Source: Hyphochytrium catenoides
Taxonomy: Eukaryota; Sar; Hyphochytriomycetes; Hyphochytriales; Hyphochytriaceae
NCBI GenBank assembly: GCA_900088475.1
Contig: FLMG01003990.1
Span: forward strand, 4,496 to 20,736
Direction of reading: 5' to 3'
DNA length: 16,241 nucleotides
Part shown: positions 1 through 9,900 of the stretch, piece after piece
Position numbering within the stretch: the stretch's first letter is position 1
How the letters are laid out: every line of letters starts with the position of its first letter
Made by a program: the position numbers and the translations under genes
Notes under the pieces: model-generated
Told to the model about the DNA's origin: nothing
Databases searched by the model: none
What the model saw: the letters and a program-made list of their open reading frames with translations, nothing else

Positions 1-213
1 TGTGTCACTTCTTACCTTTCTCTCTATCATTTCTCTCTCTCCACCGGACCAAGCAAGCTCCTTCGGTCCCCCTCTCTTCTCTCCTGCAGCGGAGCCGCCC
101 GAGCGCTCCCGCTCCTGGTCCCGCGGCGAAAGCCTTGCAGGGCAACAGTGCTGCCACGTAAGGGACGGGCTAGTAAACAAGCAAAAGGTGCTTGTCAGGA
201 TCATTGCAGCGAC
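1..213 (+). promoter_or_regulatory. 5' flank / 5' UTR of the GH31 gene
   Basis: This stretch lies upstream of the first ATG (214) of the GH31 gene and contains no ATG on the + strand, so translation from a cap-scanned mRNA would begin at 214. Bases 1-90 are strongly pyrimidine-rich with CT runs. A similar pyrimidine-rich zone lies upstream of the potassium transporter gene (11120-11420). No clear TATA box was seen. The open frame across 2-364 does not encode a recognisable protein. The exact transcription start is not visible. Confidence 0.4.
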
Positions 214-3200
214 ATGGCGTCGAGAGCTTCCAGCTGCAGACTCGCTCTCCCGTGGCAGCAAGCCTTTGCTTGTCTCTACATCGCCGTGGTCTGTCTCGTG
301 CTCTTCCTCCAACGAGACCCGACAGCGCGACATGACGGTGCCCAGCTCTCCTCTGGCCCCTTGATTGAGGAGAAGCTTGACCAGCACTCGTCCGAGAAGG
401 TCCATCAATTGAAAAAATCGCCTGCGCAAAGCTCGCGAGACCGAGCGGCACCCAGTCCCTGGAATCCAAAGGCCCACGATGAGAGTGAGGTACGCGCGGG
501 CCACGCTCGCTTTACGGTCCTGACCGACAGCTTAATCCGCTTGGAATGGTCCGCTTCCCAACGCTTCAGCGACCAGCAGACCTTGGCCATCGTCAACAGA
601 CGGCTGCCCAAGCCACAGTTCCAGCAGCGAACTGACCAGGAGACGGGCGAGCTTGTGATCTCCACTGCCGCGGTCGAGGTGAGAGGTCTGATCTCCTTAT
701 CTCCTGGCAAGGCTGGGCTGCTAATAAAATAGATGGACAGATGTCCTCTTACCGATCTGCGCTTCTCCGCTTTTTTATTTATCTTGGGCCTCCCACGCCT
801 CTAGATGGGGCGGTCCTGTCACTCTTACTGACTCGCCTGGTCTCCTCCTCTGTGCTCCTGATGGTAGACTGAAACTCTCTCGCCTCTTTGATTGCCCATC
901 GCAGCTGCATTATCAGACCCGTAGCAATCGGTCCTTCAGCCCCGCGAACCTCTGGATCAAGATGAAGTCGGCGCCTGGTCAGCCCATTTGGCGGCCAGAG
1001 GGAACCTGGAATGCGAGCATTCAAGGTCGGCTGCCTGGCACTGTGAGGACCCTGGTAGGTTGGAGAGAGGTTGGGCATCTTTTATCAAGGAAACTATAGT
1101 GTCCTTTGCCTTGGCTCTGGTCTGCCGGCACTATGTCTTCTTTCTTTGGGGAACCGTGGTTCTGGCCGTTGATTATCCTAGCAAAGTCATGCATCCCTCC
1201 TTGATACTTACCGAGACTCCCTGCTACCACCATTCGCCCTGATATCCCTCGTTCTCTGCTCTGGTCTATGATCCCTAGGACGGCGTGGGCGGTATGCCAG
1301 AGTTAAATTGCCTTAAGGACGTGGGTCCTGAGATGCACTGCACCCTGGGCCTGATCTCTCAGGATGGATTCGTGGTGGTTGATGATTCCAATCAGGGCCG
1401 GATGGACGACAGTGCCTGGCCTTGGATCGTGAACCGCTCCGCAGAGCAGGTAAGAGTGAGATGACGAAGGGCTAAAGACAGCGCAAAGGATGGGGCCGAG
1501 CGGGTCGCCCCTAACCTTTCGCTGTTGACGAGCATCGTCCCCGTCCGCCTTTGAAGACTGGGCTGCTCCTCATCACTACCTATGCACTTCCTACCCGACC
1601 GACTCATTCCTTTCTCTCTTTTCCGTTTGACTTCTTCTACTCTCACTCTCTCTTTCTCTCTCTTTCTCTCTCTTTCTCTGCACGGTCAATATTCCATCTC
1701 TTTATTAGCCCACGCAAAAACAGTGCTCAATTGCCCCACACGAGAGGGTGGACTGCGGGCGAGACGGTTGGGACGAGGGCTGGTGCCGGGCCAACGGTTG
1801 CTGCTTTCAGAAAGCCGGAACGGATGGGAACGGGCAGCCAGGTTGTTACTATAGCACAGTGGGATATCGAGACCTCTATCTCTTCGCGCACGGACTGGAT
1901 TATAAACGCACTATGAAGGAGTTCACATCAGTCTCAGGTTCGTTCTGACCGAGGACCCCCTCCTTCATCCTTCTATAACAGCTGCTCACCTTATCTCTAC
2001 CGTCTCTGCCTTGCTTTCTGAGAGCTATTTTCTCCTATAAGTTATATAGCTGATTGGCTACTGATCTCTCCTCCTCCTGTCTGCCGTTGTCGCTTATTCT
2101 CTAGGGAAAATTCCTCTTCCACCTCGGTTCATGTTCGGTATATTCTACTCGCGATACTGGGCGTTCAACGACCTGGGAGAGAAGGAGATAGTGCAGCTCT
2201 ATCAGGATAACTCCTTTCCCTTGGATGTGCTGGTGATCGACATGGACTGGCACCTTACATTCTATGCAAATCAGACCATTGACCCAGCAGGGGAACCCAA
2301 AGGATGGTACGGCATATCAAGAATCCTTTTTGGGAAAGAAAGGCGTCGCAAAGAATAACCAACTGAGGCACAGAGAGAGAGAGATTCGTGGAAGAAGAGA
2401 GTGAAAAAGTTTCACATGTTAAGACGGAGAGAGAAAGTGAGTGCTAGTAGAAGAGATAAGGCAGAAAGAGGAAGAGGAAGCTGGTAAACTCCCCAGAATT
2501 CCAGAGTTCAACGGGGTTGTCGAGTCTATGGGTATGACACCGCGTGGTAGGATCATCATTGAGGAAAAGATTCTCAGGACTGCTCTCATTGTATGTTCGC
2601 TCAGGACGGGGTTCACGTGGGACAAACACCTCTTTCCCAATCCAAAGAAGTTTCTTCAATGGCTGCACGACCGGGGTCTCAAGGTAACGCTTAATCTGCA
2701 TCCGGCGTCTGGCATACAGGTGCGTGGACACTATAGCTCAGCGGTTGGGAGAAAGAGAGAGAGAGAGAAGAGGAGGTCTAGAGGTTAACTAGCGTTGCAA
2801 CAGGTCTGGGAGGATACGTATCAGGAGTTTGCGCGTGCGATGGGTGTAGACCCCGCCAGCGGGCGATACATCCCCTTCCAAATTGCAAATAAGACCTTTG
2901 CGGAAAACTTCTTTAACATTACCGTCGGAAAACGAGTTGAAGAAGGTTTGGACCGGCGACTCTTGAGTTCTTTCACTGGCCTTGGGTTACCTTCGTCCTT
3001 GTTGACTCTCAACCCCTTCCCGATCTTTCCCCAGCGTTGGGCTTGACTTTCCCAATGCCAAGAGATCTTTGCTCGTTCTCTCGCCGTAGTCGTCTCGCCG
3101 GGAGTGCCGCGCGTGTCCTTAAGTATGACCATCTCCTCCGCTCATGTCGCGTTGCTGTGTGAACGATAGGAGTTGACTTCTGGTGGCTGGACTGGCAACA

Positions 3201-6200
3201 AGGAGAGGACTGGCTTAACAAGCGTGATCATCAGTTTGGAACCAACCCCACTCTGTGGCTGAACTACGTCTTCTCCACCCATCCCCTCATGTGGAACACC
3301 AGCCAACCCGGTAAGTTGTGTGAGTTGGCCAGGTCCCTTGTCGAGGTTGCCTCTCGGCAGAGGAGGGAAGAGCCCCAGGGCTAACTTCAGGCTAGCTAAG
3401 CTGCATGGCGCCGCTTTATCCTGTCCAGGCCTCTCGGCTCCCTGTTGTTGCCTTACTTTCGTCCATATCGCCTTACAATCTGCTTTGTCTCTTCCATGTC
3501 CTCTTGTCTCACCGTATCTCCTGCCGTTTGCTGTCCTGCCGGACCTCCGCTTCCTATCCTAAAGATCTGCGGCTGCAGAAGCGTCCTATTCTCATGCATC
3601 GGTGGGGTGGGCTTGGCAACCACCGGTATCCAATCGGGTTTAGCGGTGATGTTCAGGTCTCATGGGACTCTTTGGCGGCTCAGCCTCCATTCACTGCCTC
3701 CGCAGCCAACGTAAGCCAGCTGCTAGCTAAACTTTGGCTTCATGGAAGTATTCAAAAAAAAGAACTTCCTCTGTAGGTTGGCTTTGGCTACTGGAGTCAC
3801 GACCTAGGCGGCCACACGTCACCTTCAGCTCCCGAGCTGTATGTGCGTTGGGTGCAGTGGGGGATCTTCTCTCCTATCTTCCGGACTCACTGCACGAAGG
3901 TATGAGAGCTAGTGCAGAACAAGCGAGTTAGCTAGAGTGGTCGACCTTGTGTGTAGAGTTGGTCTGCCACCAACTGGACAGCACTTTATTCGTGAGAGGT
4001 GACGAGGGAAGGCGACATGAGATCGAAGTCTGGGGCAGAGACCTGCTCTTTATTGGATTCTGACGCCCCTCCTTCTCATACCTCCAACCTCTCCATCTCC
4101 CGCCCACATGCTGGCCAAAGAATGCTGGGAACTATCGTGACTTCTGGCGGTACCCCTGGCCATACTCGCAGATTCTAAGAGAGTTTGTGAGGCTACGTTT
4201 CCAGCTTCTCCCTTACATCTACACTCAGGTAACATTCTGTACATCCTCCGCGGGTTCCTCCCCTCAGAGGCTCCGGCTCCCATGGCGCGACGGGGCCAAA
4301 ATTAGCCCTGCCTCCTTCTTCTCCTTTATTCTTTGGTTGTCCGGCTTGATAATCGGGTACATCTTCTGTCTCCGCGCTAGCGCCATTCATCTTTACTTTC
4401 TACTTGTTCGTTGTCCACGGTAGAGGGCCAAGCGTTTTACTCATCATCATCTCGGTTGCGGGTTAGGCTCGGCGAACGTACGACACGGGGCTCAGTCTTG
4501 TTCGAGGTCTCTATTGGGAGTGGCCTGCTTTGGCTGAATCGTACGGTCACACCTCCCAGTACGTCTTCGGTGACGATTTGCTAGTGGCACCAATCACGGA
4601 GGCCGCCGAGGACGGCACAGGTAGGATCTCTATGGCCCTAAAGCGCAGGGCAAAGAGCACGCTGAGAGAGGGCATGTAATTGTTTTCAGGAGTGTTGCAG
4701 GTTTAGGATGGCAAAGGAAAATTTTGATGAGTACGGAGCTGACTTGCCCTGCCCTCAGGATTGGTCTCTCGTACCATATGGTTCCCACCTGGTCTCTGGT
4801 TTGACTTCTTCACCGGAAAAAGGGTAAGCGGACCAAGCACTTTATCCATAGACTACACCATTAAAGAGATGCCAGGTGAGGTTCTCGCTCTCATTGGACG
4901 TGCTGCGTCCGACTAAATGGCCGTCCTCTAGTCTTTGTCCGTGCAGGCGCTGTGATTCCTTCCCAGCCGGAGGAGCTCTTGAGTGCTGGGCGCCTCGGCA
5001 AGGCTCAGCAGCTCCCCGAAGTCCTGAGGTTCACCATATTCCCCTATGATGGCGCAGAAGGGCAAGGTAAAGATGTAGCCAGGAACTAGGAATCTGACAT
5101 AGAGCCAACTTTACAAGCACAGCGAAACACCTGTCAGGATAATGGCAATGGCAAGATGCAACCATTATTCCGAGAGTTAAGAGAAAACTAAAACCCGGAC
5201 GTATGTCGCGGCCTTTGTTGATGCTCCTCTCTCTGTTTCTCTGTTGGGTTCTTCCCAGGAAATGTCTATGAGGACGATGGCGCCTCGATGGAATACACAG
5301 CCGGAGGATGGGCCGAGACCACGTTGAGTTTCAGCGCCAGCCAGAGGCGTGTCCGTGCTACTTTGCATCCCGTTCAGGGTGACTTCAAAGGCCAAAGAAA
5401 AAGCAGGAGATATCAGGTAAGGCGCCGCTTCCTCGCTCTCAAGCGAAAGTCCTCTCTTCTCTCAATTAGAACTGGCCAACTATTCCCTAACGTTCCTACG
5501 ATTTCGGGTTTCCCACCATAGTCTTTTACCCTTCACTAGATTGTCCTTCGGTCTGTATGGCCTCCAGAATCAGTTCAAGTTGATGGCAAGTCCGTCCCCT
5601 ACGCTGTTGAAACCAAAGATCTGGACTATAAGGGCTCAGAGGCGACAAGGGATAAGGACAGCTGGAGCTATGATGGATCTCTTCTTAGTCTAGAGCTAAG
5701 GCTCGGAGTCCGATCAGTGCAGGAGGAGCTCAAGGTTGAGTTTACCTTCCCAGGTAGTTGAGCAGACGAAGGCACCCTTTTCTGGACTCACAGAGCTAAC
5801 TTAAGTTTCCTGCCGCTATAGATGCACACTTTTCCACTCCACATACGTTTCCCCACTCTCTGAGCCGCATGTGCGAGGTACGACTACGGTCAATTGACTG
5901 GAACCGCCTCCTAGCCTTTCGCTGTCCGGTTATAGCGTGCCCCTTCTGTCTCTGCTCTCCTCCCCTTTCCCAATCAGCTTCTGGAGCTCAGCGTGTCACT
6001 CAATTAGGACCGAGTCCATACCAATCTTTTAGCATCAAAGTCACACGCGCCTCGCCTTGCTGACTCGTCTACCGTCATCTGATCCCTTTCTCGCGCTTAT
6101 GGAAAGTTGGCGTCCTTCGCTTGCGCTCACTTTCGTCTTACGGGAACCGTTAATGTGCGACAGGTGAAAGCCTTGTTGGATGACCAATGGGGGGTGGACA

Positions 6201-6666
6201 CAGTTTATCAAGATGACTATCCAGCGCTACTTACCGCTGCAGGGGCAGGTCAGCGAATAACTTATGAACCTTCAACGGCCAGAGCCGAGGTGCGAAGGTA
6301 CTTCGAGGAGCTACTTCCTAAGGCCCAAGACGAGATAAAGGCAAGACAACCATCCTTTTCTATAGCCTTGCCCACAACTTGTTCAGTTTTCCCCGCCTCT
6401 CTGAGCTGTTGACCTCCACATGAAGAAGAGGAAATAGCGTGCTCAGTTTCTACTTGGCTGCCACCCATCAATCTTTCATGATGCGTCCCCACTACGCCTG
6501 TCTTCTTGTCACACTCTCCCTTGATCCCACTATTGCGCTCCTACAGGGACTGAAGGCGCTGAATGGGCCGATAAGGGGGAAAGCACTGCGCCTGCTTGTC
6601 ATTCCGGGGTCTGAAGATACTCTGAATCCATTAGAGGGGCCTTCGCATGCCTCTCTCTCGACCTAA
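214..6666 (+). CDS. Glycoside hydrolase family 31 alpha-glycosidase with an internal trefoil domain, membrane-anchored (19 exons)
   Basis: Exons by inspection: 214-678, 905-1054, 1279-1449, 1724-1937, 2105-2306, 2605-2719, 2804-2945, 3170-3310, 3565-3710, 3777-3899, 4121-4228, 4467-4620, 4759-4875, 4932-5066, 5259-5416, 5540-5753, 5822-5877, 6164-6340, 6547-6666. They join in phase to 3108 nt, about 1035 aa plus stop. The start is the first ATG; a hydrophobic stretch near residues 14-33 suggests a type II signal anchor, placing the enzyme in the ER/Golgi lumen or outside the cell. An N-terminal beta-sandwich (motif VVVDDSNQG in exon 3) is followed by a complete P-type trefoil domain (residues 263-305), then the GH31 barrel: YSRYWAF, VLVIDMDWH (Asp379/Asp381), TLNLHPASGI, FWWLDWQQG with predicted nucleophile Asp494, HRWGGLGNHRYPIGFSGD with predicted acid/base Asp562, and SHDLGGH. 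The proximal C-domain motif VFVRAGAVIP and later beta-strands follow. Exons 17-19 add a roughly 115-residue tail rich in predicted helix. The family hydrolyses alpha-linked glycosides (glucose, xylose and others); the exact substrate is not deducible. The least certain parts are the exon 18 donor (GC at 6341) and exon 17. Confidence 0.88.
1649..1679 (+). repeat. Pyrimidine tandem repeat (CT-rich, 10-bp unit) in GH31 intron 3
   Basis: Three near-perfect copies of a 10-bp unit, tctttctctc, lie at 1651-1680, preceded by more CT dinucleotides. The tract sits about 45-75 bases upstream of the acceptor of the trefoil exon, so it may act as, or interfere with, a polypyrimidine tract. It is complementary to GA-rich runs in introns 5 and 6. 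Confidence 0.8.
1724..1852 (+). other. P-type (trefoil) domain encoded at the start of GH31 exon 4
   Basis: Starting the exon after the AG at 1722-1723 gives CSIAPHERVDCG, then further cysteines spaced C-x9-C-x9-C-x4-C-C-x13-C (residues 263, 273, 283, 288, 289, 303), including the WCRANGCCF segment and ending GQPGCYY. This is the six-cysteine trefoil pattern, with the conserved Arg-x-Asp-Cys and Cys-Cys-aromatic features. In animal lysosomal alpha-glucosidase, maltase-glucoamylase and sucrase-isomaltase a trefoil precedes the whole GH31 unit; here it sits after the N-terminal beta-sandwich, directly before the segment leading into the barrel (YLFAHGLDYK). A later acceptor (AG at 1743-1744) would keep frame but drop the first cysteine, so 1724 is preferred. 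Confidence 0.85.
2372..2384 (+). repeat. (AG)n microsatellite in GH31 intron 5
   Basis: A perfect AG dinucleotide run of about 13 bases lies within the 298-bp intron 5 (2307-2604), the longest intron of the gene. The surrounding intron is unusually purine-rich (roughly 2370-2480) compared with the pyrimidine-rich introns elsewhere in this gene. Confidence 0.75.
2749..2776 (+). repeat. GA-rich purine tract in GH31 intron 6
   Basis: A GA run with one AAA interruption lies in the 84-bp intron 6 (2720-2803), close to the acceptor. This intron has no obvious polypyrimidine tract before its CAG acceptor, which is atypical. The sequence gagaaagagagag is a perfect reverse complement (13 bases) of part of the CT tract in intron 3. 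Confidence 0.75.
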
Positions 6667-6959
6667 GAGCTCAACCTCTGATCGACGACTCCAACTAAGA
6701 ACTTTTAACATAGTCAGCAGTTTACTAGCAATACAAAGGCGGAGCGATTGCTCTGTCGGGGCCGATAGCCTTTAAAGACCTGAACTCTTTCTCAAGTTGG
6801 TGATCCTTGACGGTAGTGCTTTTCGCGCTTAGGACTTCGAAGTTGAAACCATCTTTATTTGCCGCTACCATACGGAGGACGAGCTCTTGACACAATACAC
6901 TATGATGAAGTTTGAAGCGCTGGGCACAGGGAACCACTCCGTCTTAGAGCTCTTCGCCT
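6667..6959. other. Intergenic region between convergent stop codons of the GH31 and GH3 genes
   Basis: These 293 bp must hold both 3' UTRs. An AATAAA hexamer on the minus strand at 6859-6854, about 100 nt past the GH3 stop, is a candidate poly(A) signal for GH3. A 70-codon open frame on the minus strand (6937-6725) has no recognisable homology or splice link and is probably chance. No equivalent hexamer was seen for the GH31 gene; the two transcripts may overlap at their ends. Confidence 0.4.
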
Positions 6960-9900
6960 TCAAGCCCGCTTGTCCCAACCGCCACACCCTGTCAGGGGCT
7001 TCCTCTCCCCCTTGATTTGGAAATCGCCCTCCACATATGGCACTGAAGAAAGAGGTTGTCCACCACCAATAAAGATCCGCATACTCAGAGGCTCTAGAGC
7101 GAGCAGGCATGGTACGGCGGATGGGCGATGTCGAAAGGAGAGTAGACGCAGTGGGGGTGAGCAACGGTACTTGGAAATGGGCAAAAGAAGATGAAAAGGG
7201 AAGAAAGGCTCTCTCCAAGCTGGAGGCAAACCAGTAACAACCGTCGGTTATAAAAAGCCAACGAAGCCATAAAGACGGGCGGTGATAATAGACTATAACT
7301 GAGATGTGGCAGACCTGAGAACCATCCAGCGGGAGGAGCTATGGCGGATATCACTCCCGGAGCTCTCCTGCTGGCCAAGGTGGAAAACTTAAGTGTGCAG
7401 TTCCCGTTCCGCAAGCTAAAGCCAGCGCAACCGTCCACGGTATGGCAGAGAGAACAGCATGTCGACGGTGAAGCAGGAGACGAAGACGACTTGAGGGCTG
7501 ACGGGAGGATGTTGTCATCTAAGAACTCTATGTCTTTCTGGATATCCGTACACTGTGGATCAGTGATGTATAAAGCGAACGCCGACGGAGGTAGAGTAAT
7601 GGTGATCCTACGCTCTTCATTCTTGCTCAGAGAAAGACGCATGAAGTCAACAAGCTGTAGTGCGGGGGCGTCAATTCTCCTTCCTCCGTCTTGCTGCAGG
7701 GCGGGTACCACGTGAGTCTTCCCCCATGCGACATAGACTTGAACCACTTCCTCTCCACTCCTCTTCCCAACGTTCTTGACCGTGAAAGTCGCTTGAATGC
7801 TTTCGCAGGTTTTGATGGATGAAGAAGAGAGCTTGAGCCTCGAGTACCTGAAGGAAGTGTAGCTTAACCTAGGAATAGAAAGGCGAGTCAGAGTTAGATG
7901 TGCATTTTTCTGCTGTATCACGCAAACATGGAGAGCTGAGAACTGACGGATGATGCTCCACTTACCCGTATCCAAATGGAAAGAGGTATCCTTTTTGCTC
8001 AAACCTGTAGGTCCTGCCCCTCATCTTATAATCCACGATAGAGGGGACATCGCTCTCTGATCGGGGCCAGGTGTACGGCAGCCTGCCACCTGGATTTATC
8101 TCACCTGTCACAACTTTCCTCAAGGCCAAACCGGCAGTCTGCCCGGGAAGAAAGAGGGAAAGAATGGCCTGAACTTTGTCGCTAGATACGGCCCAGTTGA
8201 TATCAACAGGACCTGGAAGAGATGGAGAGAACACCCTTTGAGCCGAAGCTGCCCAAAAAAAGCACCGTTGTTCAAGAGAGGCCACAAAATAGAAGAGAAC
8301 CCTATCACTGCGGGAAGAGCATACAAGTCAAGGAAGGTTTGAGTTGGTCAGGGGAAAAGGGCGGAGAATGCCCTCTTGAGAAAGTGAGTAGGAGGAAAGT
8401 CAGAGTGCGTCCATTTTACGATACAAATGATAGGGAATAGAGAGAACTTACTGGCGCTGATTAGCACAAGAATGACCTTTCCCTTAGTGCCGGCTGTCAC
8501 AACTCGGAGCAGATGCTCCTGGAGTCCCGGCAGCCTAATAGAAGAGCGGTCTGATCCTTCGCTCTCTAGGCGACGACCTACACCCAGAATCACGAACGTC
8601 ACATCTGCAGTCGCTACTGCCTCTCGCACCTTATCTTCGTCAACAAGGGCACAGCTTTCATTAGTCTGGCAGCCTTCACAGAAGCTAAAGTCGGCCTGCC
8701 ACTCTCTTGCAAGATCTGCTATACCAGCCGCTGGGGTGACGATGAAGCCTTTGATAGACTCAACATCAGGAGAGTAATCCGCCAAAAGAAGTTCAGAGGC
8801 ATTGCCATAAGGGCCTACCATAGCGATCTTCCTTCTCTGCCTTCTTTCGTCAGTCTGCGGGAAGGAGGCGCGTGACAGAGGAAGGGTGCCATCGTTTTTG
8901 AGGAGAACGATAGATTTCGTGGCTGTCTCCAAAGAGAGGCCTTGATGTTCTTTACTCTGTATAATAGAGGTGGGCACCTGTACCCATGGATTCCATTCCG
9001 GAGGGTCAAACTCGCCCAGCCGGAGTCTAGCAAGAAACAAGCGCTTCACTGCCGTATTAAGCACCTCCTCGGAGACGAGCCCGGTCGTCCAGGCTTCGTG
9101 CAGGTACGTGAAAGCGCCTTGATAGTCATTTCCCAGCTCTAAGTCGCAACCAGCGTTAGCTGCAGCCGTAGCAGCTAAGGTATAGTTTGCGACATTGTGA
9201 TGACCGTTCTCGATTAGTTCCAGCGCTTCTTGGTCAGAAACAACATAGCCTTTAAAACCCCACTGGTCTCTTAAAATGGTAGAAAGAAGACGGCGGTTGG
9301 CACAGGCTGGAACGCCATTGATGCGGTTGTAGCTGCACATAAGGCTGACAGCACCAGCATCTACACACGCTTTGAACTGCGGTAAGAAGGTTGTCTGCCA
9401 GTCAAACTCGCTCACTTTCGCGTCAAATGAAAATCTCAGCTCTGGGATGTTCTCTGGGCCACCATGCACGTCGAAGTGCTTGCAACCTGCGATGGTGAGA
9501 AGATAACGTGGATGGTCCCCCTGAAGGCCACGAACAAACGCTGCCCCCATCTCTCCACTAAGATATGGGCATTCCCCTGCGGAAAAACGCAAGCACAAGG
9601 ATACCATGCTGACGTTAGGACAAGATCAAAGAGAGAGATGAGAAAGAGCTGTGCAAGACGCAGAACGGGTTAGAATCGAACAGCTATCCGGCGCAGAGAT
9701 GGTGATGAACCCGTTTCAAGCCATTGTCCAAGCTAGAAAAGTAGCGCAGTGGCCCAGAAGGGACGCACCATACCAAAGGTCTCCATATTTCTACCCCAAA
9801 GCGGGTGACGCATGATGTTGACCACAGGACTGAAGCAGCTCAGGCCCTTGTGATAGCCATAGTCTTCCTGGTGAACTGCCTCTGTGTTCTTGGCGCGCAC

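Noticed and set aside
148-213. Upstream extension of the GH31 reading frame to 148
   Set aside because: The frame is open there but begins with GTG; the first ATG is at 214 and is directly followed by the hydrophobic anchor, so 214 is the sensible eukaryotic start.
1745-1937. Later acceptor (AG at 1743-1744) for GH31 exon 4
   Set aside because: It is in phase but removes the first of the six trefoil cysteines; the acceptor at 1722-1723 restores the complete motif.
6725-6937. 70-codon minus-strand frame beyond the GH3 stop as an extra exon
   Set aside because: GH3 already ends naturally at 6960; no splice pair and no recognisable motif links this frame to it.
7094-7314. GH3 protein reading through exon 5 to the stop at 7094
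   Set aside because: The read-through text is low-complexity and non-conserved, its stop TAG is the splice acceptor itself, and splicing to 7093 yields the expected GH3 C-terminal GGGQP strand in phase.
7341-7715. 124-codon open frame on the + strand
   Set aside because: It lies exactly antisense to GH3 exon 5, which encodes recognisable Fn3-like and PAN sequence; no family features in the + frame.
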